Assembly (NCBI RefSeq): GCF_035918155.1
Contig: NZ_CP109327.1
Coordinates: 6,138,001 to 6,202,000, forward strand
Length of the DNA stretch: 64,000 nucleotides
DNA from: Streptomyces sp. NBC_01591
GTDB taxonomy: Bacteria; Actinomycetota; Actinomycetes; Streptomycetales; Streptomycetaceae
Reading direction: 5' to 3'
The translations under genes and the position numbers were made by a program. This document shows, piece by piece, positions 55,601 to 64,000 of this stretch. The notes beneath the pieces were generated by a model. It did no database searches. It was not told the origin of the DNA and saw only the letters and a list, made by a program, of their open reading frames with translations. Every line of letters starts with the position of its first letter. Within the stretch, counting starts at the first letter, position 1.

Positions 55601-56371
55601 GTGGACGTTCCGGCGCAGGTCCAGTCCCATCCGCAGGGCGGATGGCCGGCCAATGAGCTCGAAGAAGTGCTGATGGCCTCGGTGGGCAGCCCGGAGGCGG
55701 GCGGCCGCCTCGTCGAGGTGCTCGGACGCAGCCAGGTATGGGTGCCGCTGCCCAACGGCGGCGGACCCGACTCGTCGGACCTGGACCTGCCGACGCTGGA
55801 GATCGAGGGCGCCGCGTACGTCCCCGTGTTCAGCTCCGAACAGCAGTTCCTCGCCTGCGTCGGCACCCAGATGTCCTTCACCGTCGCGCCCGCCCGCGAC
55901 TTCGCCCGCGGGCTGCCCCCGCAGCTCGGCATCGCCGTGAACCCGGGCGGCGCGGTCGGGCTGCCGCTGCCGCCGCCCGCCGTGGCCGAACTCTGCCGGG
56001 CCGGACGCACCCCGCTGGACGGGCCGGCCAGCGGCGGCAGGGTCCGGCTGTACGAACCGGACTGGAAGGAGGAGCCCGTCGACTTCCTCTCCGCGGCGGC
56101 CGGTGAATTCGAGGTGAGCGGCGTCGTGCTCTCCGCCCGCCGGGCGCTGGCCAGCATCGAGGGCGGCGACCCCGTCCTCTTCATCGGCGTCGAGTTCTCC
56201 ACCTGGGAAGGCGCGGGGCGCAATGCCCCGATGGACGCCCTCGGCCGTGCTCTGGGCCGGGTCGAGGTGCCCTGGCCGGTCAATCTCGTACTGCTCGATG
56301 TGGCGCAGGACCCGGTCGCCGACTGGATGCGGGAGAAGATCCAGCCGTTCTACCAGCGGGCGGGCGCGTAG
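55601..56371 (+). CDS. SseB-like protein (first of two)
   Basis: 256 aa from GTG 55601, preceded by GAAGGGGA. It has the N-terminal SseB domain (about 20-120) and a C-terminal SseB_C-like domain (about 140-250). The family takes its name from E. coli SseB (enhanced serine sensitivity); its biochemical role is unclear. It starts 36 bp after the kinase-like gene. Proximity to serine and glycine genes is suggestive but not strong. Confidence 0.8.
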   Translation: MDVPAQVQSHPQGGWPANELEEVLMASVGSPEAGGRLVEVLGRSQVWVPLPNGGGPDSSDLDLPTLEIEGAAYVPVFSSEQQFLACVGTQMSFTVAPARDFARGLPPQLGIAVNPGGAVGLPLPPPAVAELCRAGRTPLDGPASGGRVRLYEPDWKEEPVDFLSAAAGEFEVSGVVLSARRALASIEGGDPVLFIGVEFSTWEGAGRNAPMDALGRALGRVEVPWPVNLVLLDVAQDPVADWMREKIQPFYQRAGA

Positions 56372-56550
56372 GGCCTTTCGTGGCGCCCGTGGCGGGCACC
56401 GGCGTGGAACACCGCTTCGACCCATGGCGTCAAGTCGGTGTCAGGACCGGCGCATAAGCTGGTTTCATGGCTGGTGCCTCGGCATCATGCCGCACCCGTG
56501 TGCCCGGGAGCGGCGGGCCGACACAGTGGATCGAAGAGGGGCGGGACCAG

Positions 56551-57330
56551 GTGAGTGCGTCAGGCACCGCGGCGGCCGGGCAGGTCGAGCACATGCTGCG
56601 CCAAGTGACGCCCGGGCGCTATGACGCGTACGAGGCACTGCTGCAGGCCCTCGCGAGCGGCCGGATCTGGATGCTCCTCTGGCACGGCCAGGCGGGCTCG
56701 CCCGACGCCCAGTACGGAAACATGGAGGTCGACGGCCTCGGCTACGCCCCCTGTGTGACCTCCGCCCAGGAGCTCTCGGCCAGTGGCTGGAACCGCGCCC
56801 ATGAGCTGGTCGGCGGCCGGGACATCGCCCGAGCCCTCTTCCCCGACCGCTGGGGCATCTGGCTCAACCCGCACGCCCCCGGCGGCGGCGTGGGCATCCC
56901 CTGGCTGGATCTGCGCCGGATCGCCACCGGCCTCGACCGGATGCCGGCCGGCCCGCTCCGGCTCACCGAGCCGGCCATCGAGATCCCGCAGTTCTACGCC
57001 CTGCTCACGCAGAACGCCCATCGCACACCGGCGATCCGCTCGCTGCGCCGCGCCTGGGTGCAGCCCGCGCTCGGGGTCCCGTACCTCACCATCGGTCTCG
57101 ACCTCTACGACACGAGCCCGCCCTCGGTGGACGCGGCGCGCGCGATGATGCAGCAGTCGATCTCCGCCGTCCCGGACGGGCTGCCCGTCTCCACCGTCGC
57201 GATGTCCGACGAGTACGACCCGGTCGCGATGTGGCTGCGCGCCAACGCCCGCCCGTTCTACGACCGTGAGGCGCATGCCCCGGCGGCCCCCGCCGCGGGC
57301 TACGGCTACCCGCCGCAGGGCACGTACTGA
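56551..57330 (+). CDS. SseB-like protein (second of two)
   Basis: About 259 aa from GTG 56551 (GAGGGGCGGG upstream); an ATG at 56467 is a possible earlier start without a ribosome site. It is similar to its neighbour: the N-terminal domain contains YDAYEALLQALASGRIWMLL, and the C-terminal domain VPYLTIGLDLYDTSPPSVDA and VAMWLRANARPFYDRE. It ends with a Pro/Ala/Gly-rich tail. No catalytic motif. The pair probably arose by duplication. Confidence 0.8.
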   Translation: MSASGTAAAGQVEHMLRQVTPGRYDAYEALLQALASGRIWMLLWHGQAGSPDAQYGNMEVDGLGYAPCVTSAQELSASGWNRAHELVGGRDIARALFPDRWGIWLNPHAPGGGVGIPWLDLRRIATGLDRMPAGPLRLTEPAIEIPQFYALLTQNAHRTPAIRSLRRAWVQPALGVPYLTIGLDLYDTSPPSVDAARAMMQQSISAVPDGLPVSTVAMSDEYDPVAMWLRANARPFYDREAHAPAAPAAGYGYPPQGTY

Positions 57331-57779
57331 CCCTTCTGGGGCTGTTCGCCCCTGAAGACCGGAATGCAGTTGTACGTTGCCGGATTCCCGGAACGCGACC
57401 ATAAGGCACCAACTCCCCGAATGTGCACGCACGTTCATTTGCCCGGCGCCTCATCTGGCCTTCCATGTCCGAGATTTCCATGCTGGGCACGTCTGATGGT
57501 GAAAGCGTCGCGAATCTGCGCGCATGCCCCCTTCCGTATCCCTTCCGTATTAACTGACCTGTGTTCGGCGGGCGTTCACATCCGTCCGGATAACGGAACA
57601 CCCCAGACCGCATCACGGTTAGGCATCCATTCGCCTGTCGGTATGGCTACCAGTCGTAACGGCAATGAAGACTCCCGCAGCAAGGGCGTCTTGCCGCCTC
57701 TGCGTACGACTGACTGATCGTGCCGCCACAGCGGCCAGTTCGGCCCGGCCACCGCCGGTTGAGAGGGGTCCTTGCCACG
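57331..57779 (+). other. Intergenic region before the oligopeptide ABC operon
   Basis: No gene is supported. A small hairpin (GGGGC...GCCCC, 57338-57352) ends the SseB transcript. CTTCCGTAT occurs twice in direct repeat near 57530-57550, followed by TAACTGACC. This and the AT-richer stretch to about 57660 are the probable promoter zone of the ABC operon. Confidence 0.5.
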
Positions 57780-58784
57780 ATGACGGCACCACTGCACGAG
57801 CCGACCAAGGAAGCGGATCCGGTCGCGACCGGCGGTCCCGCAGTCGACTCCGGGGTGAAGAAGGTCGAGGGACGGTCTCTCAAGCAGATCGCCTGGAACC
57901 GCCTGAAGCAGGACAAGGTCGCTCTGACGGGTGGCATCGTTGTCCTCGGCCTGATCGTGGTGGCGATCTTCGCTCCGCTGATCGTGAACCTGTTCGGGCA
58001 TCCGCCGAACGAGTTCCACCAGGACATGCTCGACCCGCTGACCAATCTCCCTATGGGTGATCTCGGCGGCGTGAGCGGCGACTACCTCTTCGGCGTCGAG
58101 CCCAACAAGGGCCGCGACATCTTCAGCCGGGTCGTCTACGGTGCCCGGATCTCGCTGCTCGTGGCCTTCCTGGCGGCCTTGGTCGCCGTCGCCCTCGGCA
58201 CTCTCTTCGGGATCATCGCCGGCTACTTCGGCGGCTGGGTGGACGCGGTGATCAGCCGGGTCATGGACGTGCTGCTGTCCTTCCCGCAGCTCCTCTTCAT
58301 CATCTCGCTGGTCTCGGTCCTCCCCGACGATCTGCTCGGGCTCACCGGCAGCGGCGTACGCATCGCCGTACTCGTCGCCGTCATCGGCTTCTTCGGCTGG
58401 CCGTACGTGGGACGCATCGTCCGGGGCCAGACGCTCTCGCTGCGCGAGCGCGAGTACGTGGAGGCGGCGCGCAGCCTCGGCGGGGGACGGACACACATCC
58501 TCTTCCGTGAGCTGCTGCCGAACCTGGTGGCGCCGATCACCGTCTACGCGACGCTCATGATCCCCACCAACATCCTCACCGAAGCGGCCCTCAGCTTCCT
58601 CGGTGCCGGTGTCCGGCCGCCCACCGCCTCCTGGGGCGGGATGCTGCGGGACGCCCTGGAGACGTACGAGCACGACCCGATGTTCATGGTCTTCCCCGGC
58701 GTGACGATCTTCATCACCGTGCTGGCCTTCAACCTCTTCGGGGACGGGCTGCGCGACGCCCTGGACCCCAAGGGGACCCGATAG
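57780..58784 (+). CDS. Oligopeptide ABC transporter permease (OppC/DppC type)
   Basis: 334 aa from ATG 57780. About six membrane helices; an N-terminal helix (VVLGLIVVAIFAPLIVNLF) is followed by a periplasmic loop, then the inner-membrane signature EYVEAARSLGGGRTHILFRELLPN, the EAA loop that contacts the ATPase. First gene of a five-gene operon with the order permease, binding protein, permease, ATPase, ATPase. Confidence 0.92.
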   Translation: MTAPLHEPTKEADPVATGGPAVDSGVKKVEGRSLKQIAWNRLKQDKVALTGGIVVLGLIVVAIFAPLIVNLFGHPPNEFHQDMLDPLTNLPMGDLGGVSGDYLFGVEPNKGRDIFSRVVYGARISLLVAFLAALVAVALGTLFGIIAGYFGGWVDAVISRVMDVLLSFPQLLFIISLVSVLPDDLLGLTGSGVRIAVLVAVIGFFGWPYVGRIVRGQTLSLREREYVEAARSLGGGRTHILFRELLPNLVAPITVYATLMIPTNILTEAALSFLGAGVRPPTASWGGMLRDALETYEHDPMFMVFPGVTIFITVLAFNLFGDGLRDALDPKGTR

Positions 58785-58879
58785 CCCACGACTTGCCCCT
58801 GCCGCATCGTCAGGTGGCTCTTCCCATGGTTCTCCGGCAAGCAACGGCCTGGGACCGCGATCTCGGAGGTTACGAGAAA

Positions 58880-60649
58880 ATGTCCACAGTTACCTCGAAA
58901 CGACGGCTCACCGCTGGTGCGGCCCTCGTGGTCGCGGCGCTGATGACCACCACGGCGTGCGGCGGCGGCGACAGCGAAGGCGGCGGCAAGTCGAAGGGCG
59001 CCGGCTTCAACGCGGCGTTCAACAAGGTTGCCAACCCGTCCACCAAAAAGGGTGGAACGCTGAAGATGGTCGGCAAGCAGGACCTCGACTCCGCCGACCC
59101 CCAGCGTGCCTACTACGGCATGGCCTGGGACTTCATGCGCTTCTACACCCGCCAGCTGGTCACGTACGACACCAAGCCGGGTGTGGCCTCCACCAAGCTG
59201 GTCGGCGACCTGGCCACCGGCCCCGGTGAGATCACGGACGGCGGCAAGACCTACACGTACAAGCTGCGTGATGGCCTGACCTGGGAGGACGGCTCCAAGC
59301 TGACCTCCAAGGACGTCAAGTACGGCATCGAGCGCATCTGGGCGACGGACACCATCACCGGTGGCCCGCAGTACCTGAAGCAGACGCTGGACCCCAAGGG
59401 CGAGTACAAGGGCCCTTACAAGGACAAGTCCGCGGACAAGCTCGGCCTCAAGGCGATCGAGACGCCCGACGACAACACCATCATCTTCAAGCTGCCCAAG
59501 CCGAACGGTGACTTCGAGCAGTTCCTCGCCATGCCGTCCGGCTCGCCCGTGAAGGCGGAGAAGGACACCGGGGCGAAGTACACCCAGCGCCCGTTCTCCT
59601 CCGGCCCGTACAAGTTCGAGTCGTACAAGCCGGGCAAGAACATCGTGCTCGTCCGCAACGACAAGTGGCAGAAGGCCTCCGACCCGCTGCGCGCCGCGCT
59701 CCCGGACAAGGTCACCGTGACGATCTCCGCCAACCTGGAGGAGAACGACAAGAAGCTGATGGAGGGCGACTACGACGTCGACCTCAACGGCACCGGCATG
59801 ACCCAGTCCGGCCGCGTCACCGCCGTCCAGGATCACAAGGACAGCGTCGACAACATGCAGACGTCCTTCGTCCGCTACGTCGCGCTCGTCCACACGGCGA
59901 AGCCGCTGGACGACGTCCACTGCCGCAAGGCCGTCTTCTACGCCACCGACTTCGCCGGTCTCCAGCAGACCCGCGGTGGCGAGATCGCCGGTGGCGCGAT
60001 AGCCAACAGCACCCTGCCGGTCTCCATCAAGGGTCACAGCGACTACGACCCGTACGGTGTCCTCGCCCGCAAGGGCAAGCCGGACGTCGCCAAGGCCAAG
60101 GACGAGCTGAAGCAGTGCGGCCACCCGACCGGCTTCTCCACCAAGCTCACCGCCCGTAACAACAACCCGGGCGAGGTCGACGCCGCCGAGGCGCTCCAGG
60201 AGCAGCTCGGCAAGGTCGGCATCAAGATCGAGGTCGACCCGCTCGACGGCGCCGAGGCGTCCAGCATCACCGGCTCGCCGTCCGTCGTGAAGAAGCGCGG
60301 CTACGGCATGACGATGAGCGGCTGGGGCCCGGACTTCCCGTCCGGCCAGGGCTTCGGCCAGCCGCTGTGGGACAGCCGGTTCCTCGCGGACACCGGTAAC
60401 TACAACGAGTCGCAGATCAAGGACCCGCAGGTCGACAAGCTCTTCGACAACGCGATCGCGGAGACCGACCCGGTCAAGGCCGGCGAGATCTACAAGCAGA
60501 TCGACAAGCGGATCCTCGACCAGGCCGACTGGATGCCCTTCATCTACGAGAAGAACATCACCTGGCGCGGCAGCCGTCTGACGAACGCCTACATGTCCGA
60601 CGCCTACAACGGCCGTTACGACTACGTCTCGCTCGGCGTCGTCAAGTAG
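58880..60649 (+). CDS. Extracellular solute-binding lipoprotein (OppA/DppA type)
   Basis: 589 aa from ATG 58880, with GGAGG about eleven bases upstream. The lipobox is TTAC (Cys27). The body is a family 5 binding protein: GGTLKMVGKQDLDSADPQ, YKLRDGLTWEDGSKLTSKDV and later RPFSSGPYKFESY. It captures peptides or similar solutes outside the membrane and delivers them to the two permeases. It lies 95 bp from the first permease gene. Confidence 0.95.
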   Translation: MSTVTSKRRLTAGAALVVAALMTTTACGGGDSEGGGKSKGAGFNAAFNKVANPSTKKGGTLKMVGKQDLDSADPQRAYYGMAWDFMRFYTRQLVTYDTKPGVASTKLVGDLATGPGEITDGGKTYTYKLRDGLTWEDGSKLTSKDVKYGIERIWATDTITGGPQYLKQTLDPKGEYKGPYKDKSADKLGLKAIETPDDNTIIFKLPKPNGDFEQFLAMPSGSPVKAEKDTGAKYTQRPFSSGPYKFESYKPGKNIVLVRNDKWQKASDPLRAALPDKVTVTISANLEENDKKLMEGDYDVDLNGTGMTQSGRVTAVQDHKDSVDNMQTSFVRYVALVHTAKPLDDVHCRKAVFYATDFAGLQQTRGGEIAGGAIANSTLPVSIKGHSDYDPYGVLARKGKPDVAKAKDELKQCGHPTGFSTKLTARNNNPGEVDAAEALQEQLGKVGIKIEVDPLDGAEASSITGSPSVVKKRGYGMTMSGWGPDFPSGQGFGQPLWDSRFLADTGNYNESQIKDPQVDKLFDNAIAETDPVKAGEIYKQIDKRILDQADWMPFIYEKNITWRGSRLTNAYMSDAYNGRYDYVSLGVVK

Positions 60650-60793
60650 TCGCTGTAGTCAACAGCATTCGCAGTCAACCCGGTTGACTGTTCCACCGCC
60701 GCCGAAACCCGCCAGTCCGAAGGGCAGGTGAGGGCCGGGGCGATGGCCGGGAGCCCCCACAAGGGGTTCCCGGCCACCGCCGGGCCGCACACA

Positions 60794-61795
60794 GTGCTTG
60801 CTTATCTCATCCGGCGCCTGTTCGCCGTAGTCATCATGGTGCTCGTCGTACTGCTCGCGACGTTCACCATCTTCTTCATGCTGCCCAAGTGGGCGGGTCA
60901 GGACGTCGCAGTCCTCTTCGCCGGCAAGGCCACGGGTGTCGAGCAGCTCCAGGGCATCCGGATCAAACTGGGTCTCGACGACCCCCTCCTTGTCCAGTTC
61001 TGGGACTTCGTCAAGGGCATCCCGATGGGGCGCGACTACGCGAACGGTGACGATGTCACCCACTGCGCCGCTCCCTGCTTCGGCTACTCCTTCCGTACCG
61101 AAGTTCCGGTCTGGACCACCCTCAAGGACGCGCTGCCCGTCACCGGCGCGCTCGCCGCCGGTGCCTGCGTGCTGTGGCTCCTCGGCGGTGTCGCCACCGG
61201 TGTGGTGTCCGCGCTCCGTCGCGGCAGCATCTGGGACCGCGCCGCGATGACCACGGCACTGGCCGGCGTCTCGCTGCCGATCTTCTTCACCGGCATGGTC
61301 GCGATGGGCCTGTTCGTGCACAACTTCGGCTGGGTGCACATCGCCGACAACCTCTCCACGGACGACGGCATCGGTACCTGGTTCCAGACCCTGATCCTGC
61401 CGTGGATCGTGCTCGCCTTCCTGAACGCCGCGATGTACGCCCGCCTCACCAGAGCCACCATGCTCGAAGTGCTCGGCGAGGACTACATCCGCACCGCCCG
61501 CTCCAAGGGCCTGGGCGAGGGCACCGTCATCACCCGGCACGCCCTGCGGTCCGCGATGACGCCGATCCTCACCGTCTTCGGCCTCGACATCGGCGTGCTC
61601 CTCGGTGGCGCAGTCCTCACCGAGTCCACGTTCAACCTGCCCGGGCTCGGGCTCGCCGCGGTCCAGGCGATCAGCAACAAGGACCTGCCGGTGATTCTCG
61701 GCGTCACCCTGTTCGCGGCTCTCGCGATCGCCGTCGCCAACCTCGTCGTCGACATCATGTACGCCGTCATCGACCCGCGAGTGAGGCTGGGATGA
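60794..61795 (+). CDS. Oligopeptide ABC transporter permease (OppB/DppB type)
   Basis: About 333 aa from GTG 60794; an upstream ATG at 60743 is possible, but the family usually begins at LAYLIRRL. Six membrane helices. The EAA loop is [21 protein letters not shown]. It partners the first permease. The stop overlaps the ATPase start (ATGA). Confidence 0.92.
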   Translation: MLAYLIRRLFAVVIMVLVVLLATFTIFFMLPKWAGQDVAVLFAGKATGVEQLQGIRIKLGLDDPLLVQFWDFVKGIPMGRDYANGDDVTHCAAPCFGYSFRTEVPVWTTLKDALPVTGALAAGACVLWLLGGVATGVVSALRRGSIWDRAAMTTALAGVSLPIFFTGMVAMGLFVHNFGWVHIADNLSTDDGIGTWFQTLILPWIVLAFLNAAMYARLTRATMLEVLGEDYIRTARSKGLGEGTVITRHALRSAMTPILTVFGLDIGVLLGGAVLTESTFNLPGLGLAAVQAISNKDLPVILGVTLFAALAIAVANLVVDIMYAVIDPRVRLG

Positions 61796-62892
61796 CCGAA
61801 CTGCACAAGAGCGGTGCCGCGCTGAGCGAACCCTCCCCGGCCGGCTCGCCCGCTCCCACCGCCTTCCTCGAAGTGCGCGACCTCAGGGTGCACTTCCCGA
61901 CCGACGACGGCCTGGTCAAGTCCGTCGACGGGCTCAACTTCCAGCTGGAGAAGGGCAAGACCCTCGGCATCGTCGGCGAGTCCGGCTCCGGGAAGTCCGT
62001 CACCTCGCTGGGCATCATGGGCCTGCACACCGCCGGCCAGTACGGCAAGCGCAAGGCTCAGGTCTCCGGCGAGATCTGGCTGGACGGCAAGGAGCTGCTG
62101 TCCGCCGACCCCGACGAGGTGCGCAAGCTGCGCGGCCGCGACATGGCCATGATCTTCCAGGACCCGCTGTCCGCGCTGCACCCGTACTACACGATCGGCA
62201 AGCAGATCGTGGAGGCGTACCGGGTCCATCACAAGGTCGACAAGAAGACCGCCCGCAAGCGGGCCGTGGAGATGCTCGACCGGGTCGGCATCCCGCAGCC
62301 CGACAAGCGCGTCGACAGCTACCCGCACGAGTTCTCCGGCGGTATGCGCCAGCGCGCGATGATCGCCATGTCGCTGGTCAACAACCCCGAGCTGCTGATC
62401 GCCGACGAGCCGACGACCGCGCTGGACGTCACCGTCCAGGCGCAGATCCTCGACCTGATCCGGGACCTGCAGAAGGAGTTCGGCTCCGCGGTCATCATCA
62501 TCACCCACGACCTGGGCGTCGTCGCCGAGCTCGCCGACGACATCCTGGTGATGTACGGCGGGCGCTGCGTCGAGCGCGGACCGGCCGAGAAGGTGTTCTA
62601 CGAGCCCCGGCACCCCTACACCTGGGGTCTGCTGGGCTCGATGCCGCGCCTCGACCGCGACCAGACCGACCGGCTCATCCCGGTCAAGGGTTCCCCGCCG
62701 TCGCTCATCAACATCCCGTCGGGCTGCGCCTTCAACCCGCGTTGCCCGTACGCGGATGTGCCCAAGGACGACGTCACCCGCACCGTACGGCCCGAGCTGC
62801 AGGAGGTCGGCAGCCGGCACTGGGCGGCCTGCCACATGTCGCAGGAGCAGCGGGAGCGTATCTGGACCGAAGAGATTGCGCCCAAGCTGTGA
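61792..62892 (+). CDS. Oligopeptide ABC transporter ATP-binding protein (OppD type)
   Basis: 366 aa. Walker [12 protein letters not shown], signature [15 protein letters not shown] and Walker [17 protein letters not shown]-terminal Cys-containing region ([15 protein letters not shown]) is typical of the oligopeptide family and may bind an iron-sulfur cluster. The start overlaps the preceding stop and its own stop overlaps the next GTG, so the ATPases are coupled. Confidence 0.95.
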   Translation: MTELHKSGAALSEPSPAGSPAPTAFLEVRDLRVHFPTDDGLVKSVDGLNFQLEKGKTLGIVGESGSGKSVTSLGIMGLHTAGQYGKRKAQVSGEIWLDGKELLSADPDEVRKLRGRDMAMIFQDPLSALHPYYTIGKQIVEAYRVHHKVDKKTARKRAVEMLDRVGIPQPDKRVDSYPHEFSGGMRQRAMIAMSLVNNPELLIADEPTTALDVTVQAQILDLIRDLQKEFGSAVIIITHDLGVVAELADDILVMYGGRCVERGPAEKVFYEPRHPYTWGLLGSMPRLDRDQTDRLIPVKGSPPSLINIPSGCAFNPRCPYADVPKDDVTRTVRPELQEVGSRHWAACHMSQEQRERIWTEEIAPKL

Positions 62893-64000
62893 GCGAGGAC
62901 AAGGCCGTGACGAGCGAGGACAAGGGCGTGGACGTTCCGGCGCAGAGGTCTGCCGGGCACGGCGCGCCGGCCGGTGACGCCGCCTCCCGCGAGGTGCTGC
63001 TCAAGGTGACCGGGCTGCAGAAGCACTTCCCCATCAAGAAGGGGATGCTGCAGCGCAACGCCGGTGCCGTGAAGGCCGTCGACGGGATCGACTTCGAGGT
63101 GCGCTCGGGGGAGACCCTGGGTGTCGTCGGCGAGTCCGGCTGCGGGAAGTCGACGATGGGCCGGCTGATCACCCGGCTGCTCGAACCCACCGCGGGGAAG
63201 ATCGAGTTCGAGGGGAAGGACATCACGCACCTCGGCGTGGGCGGCATGCGCCCGATGCGCCGGGACATGCAGATGATCTTCCAGGACCCGTACTCCTCAC
63301 TGAACCCGCGGCACACGATCGGCACGATCGTGGGCGCCCCCTTCAAGCTGCAGGGCGTCACGCCCGACGGCGGCGTCAGGAAGGAGGTGCAGCGGCTGCT
63401 GGAGGTCGTGGGCCTGAACCCCGAGCACTACAACCGCTATCCGCACGAGTTCTCCGGCGGTCAGCGGCAGCGCATCGGGATCGCCCGCGCGCTGGCGCTC
63501 AACCCCAAGCTGGTCGTGGCGGACGAGCCCGTGTCGGCGCTGGACGTCTCGATCCAGGCGCAGGTGGTGAACCTGCTCGACGACCTCCAGAGCGAGCTGG
63601 GCCTCACCTACGTGATCATCGCCCATGACCTGTCGGTCGTCCGGCACGTCTCGGACCGGATCGCGGTGATGTACCTCGGCAAGATCGTGGAGCTGGCCGA
63701 CCGCGAGTCGCTCTACAAGGCGCCGATGCACCCGTACACGAAGGCGCTGCTCTCGGCGGTTCCGATCCCGGACCCGAAGCGCCGTTCGGCCAAGAGCGAG
63801 CGGATCCTGCTCAAGGGCGACGTGCCTTCGCCGATCTCACCGCCCAGCGGCTGCCGCTTCCACACCCGGTGCTGGAAGGCGACGGAGGTCTGCAAGACGC
63901 AGGAACCCCCGCTGGTCGCGCTGAAGACCGGGCACCAGGTGGCCTGCCACCACCCGGAGAACGCGCCCGACCAGGTGCCCGGCCAGACGGTGACGGCAGC
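62889..64000 (+). CDS. Oligopeptide ABC transporter ATP-binding protein (OppF type), partial
   Basis: Begins at GTG 62889 (overlap GTGA) and runs off the right edge without a stop; about 370 codons are present, near the full length of the family. Walker [12 protein letters not shown], signature [15 protein letters not shown] and Walker [16 protein letters not shown]. The C-terminal [16 protein letters not shown] matches the family. It dimerises with the preceding ATPase to power uptake. The true end lies outside the window. Confidence 0.93.
   Translation, partial: MSEDKAVTSEDKGVDVPAQRSAGHGAPAGDAASREVLLKVTGLQKHFPIKKGMLQRNAGAVKAVDGIDFEVRSGETLGVVGESGCGKSTMGRLITRLLEPTAGKIEFEGKDITHLGVGGMRPMRRDMQMIFQDPYSSLNPRHTIGTIVGAPFKLQGVTPDGGVRKEVQRLLEVVGLNPEHYNRYPHEFSGGQRQRIGIARALALNPKLVVADEPVSALDVSIQAQVVNLLDDLQSELGLTYVIIAHDLSVVRHVSDRIAVMYLGKIVELADRESLYKAPMHPYTKALLSAVPIPDPKRRSAKSERILLKGDVPSPISPPSGCRFHTRCWKATEVCKTQEPPLVALKTGHQVACHHPENAPDQVPGQTVTA

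Noticed and set aside
57364..57717. A 117-aa open frame upstream of the oligopeptide operon
   Set aside because: Composition is atypical, no ribosome site or domain is seen, and it covers a probable promoter zone.

Overview
The window is a 64 kb piece of a high-GC actinobacterial chromosome, almost certainly Streptomyces. The evidence is strong G/C third-position bias, many GTG and TTG starts, TTA codons confined to a few genes, and gene families typical of the genus: paired L,D-transpeptidase lipoproteins, a type B esterase, SseB-like proteins, a PucR-type regulator, an EF-hand protein and a terpene cyclase. No rRNA, tRNA, CRISPR array or intact transposase was seen. Both edges cut genes: an ABC exporter half at the left and an oligopeptide-ABC ATPase at the right. 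Left flank (1-17.5 kb) reads as ordinary chromosome: a heterodimeric ABC exporter, a DrrAB-like ABC pair with a NarL-family two-component system, glgX, two tandem L,D-transpeptidase lipoproteins, an enoyl-CoA hydratase, an RsbW-like ATPase, a polysaccharide-deacetylase-like lipoprotein with a YVTN propeller lipoprotein, a GNAT acetyltransferase, an EF-hand protein and a carboxylesterase. The right flank (50-64 kb) is also core-like: a tandem glycine riboswitch before gcvT-gcvH-glyA, then sdaA, a TTA-containing P-loop gene, two SseB-like genes and a five-gene oligopeptide ABC transporter. From memory, S. coelicolor keeps similar flanking sets close together, so the middle looks accessory. The accessory middle (about 17.6-50 kb) holds an acyl-CoA ligase and PucR regulator, an orphan terpene synthase, and a type VII secretion (T7SS) block (22-39.5 kb). 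The T7SS block contains eccC, eccD, a MinD-like ATPase with a Gln/Pro/Tyr repeat tail, and a palindromic MITE-like element inside the operon. It also contains a 1128-aa polymorphic toxin with a RelA/SpoT-like domain and an HExxE C-terminal domain, two putative immunity genes, and a 701-bp near-perfect duplication of an ESAT-6/WXG100 pair. The second copy of that pair is followed by fossils of the deleted effector genes and two leftover YwqK-type antitoxin genes. After an orphan cytochrome P450 comes the most striking locus (41.3-48.5 kb): overlapping or near-touching genes for a macro-domain protein, an Xre/MbcA/ParS-type antitoxin, a RES-domain NAD-consuming toxin and a CHAT protease, with a convergent caspase-like protease whose stop codon is 2 bp away. 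A divergent membrane protein follows the caspase gene. I propose a protease-gated NAD-depletion defence or cell-death module, with the antitoxin as the possible protease target and the macro domain handling ADP-ribose products. A decayed SulP transporter marks the right edge of the accessory region.
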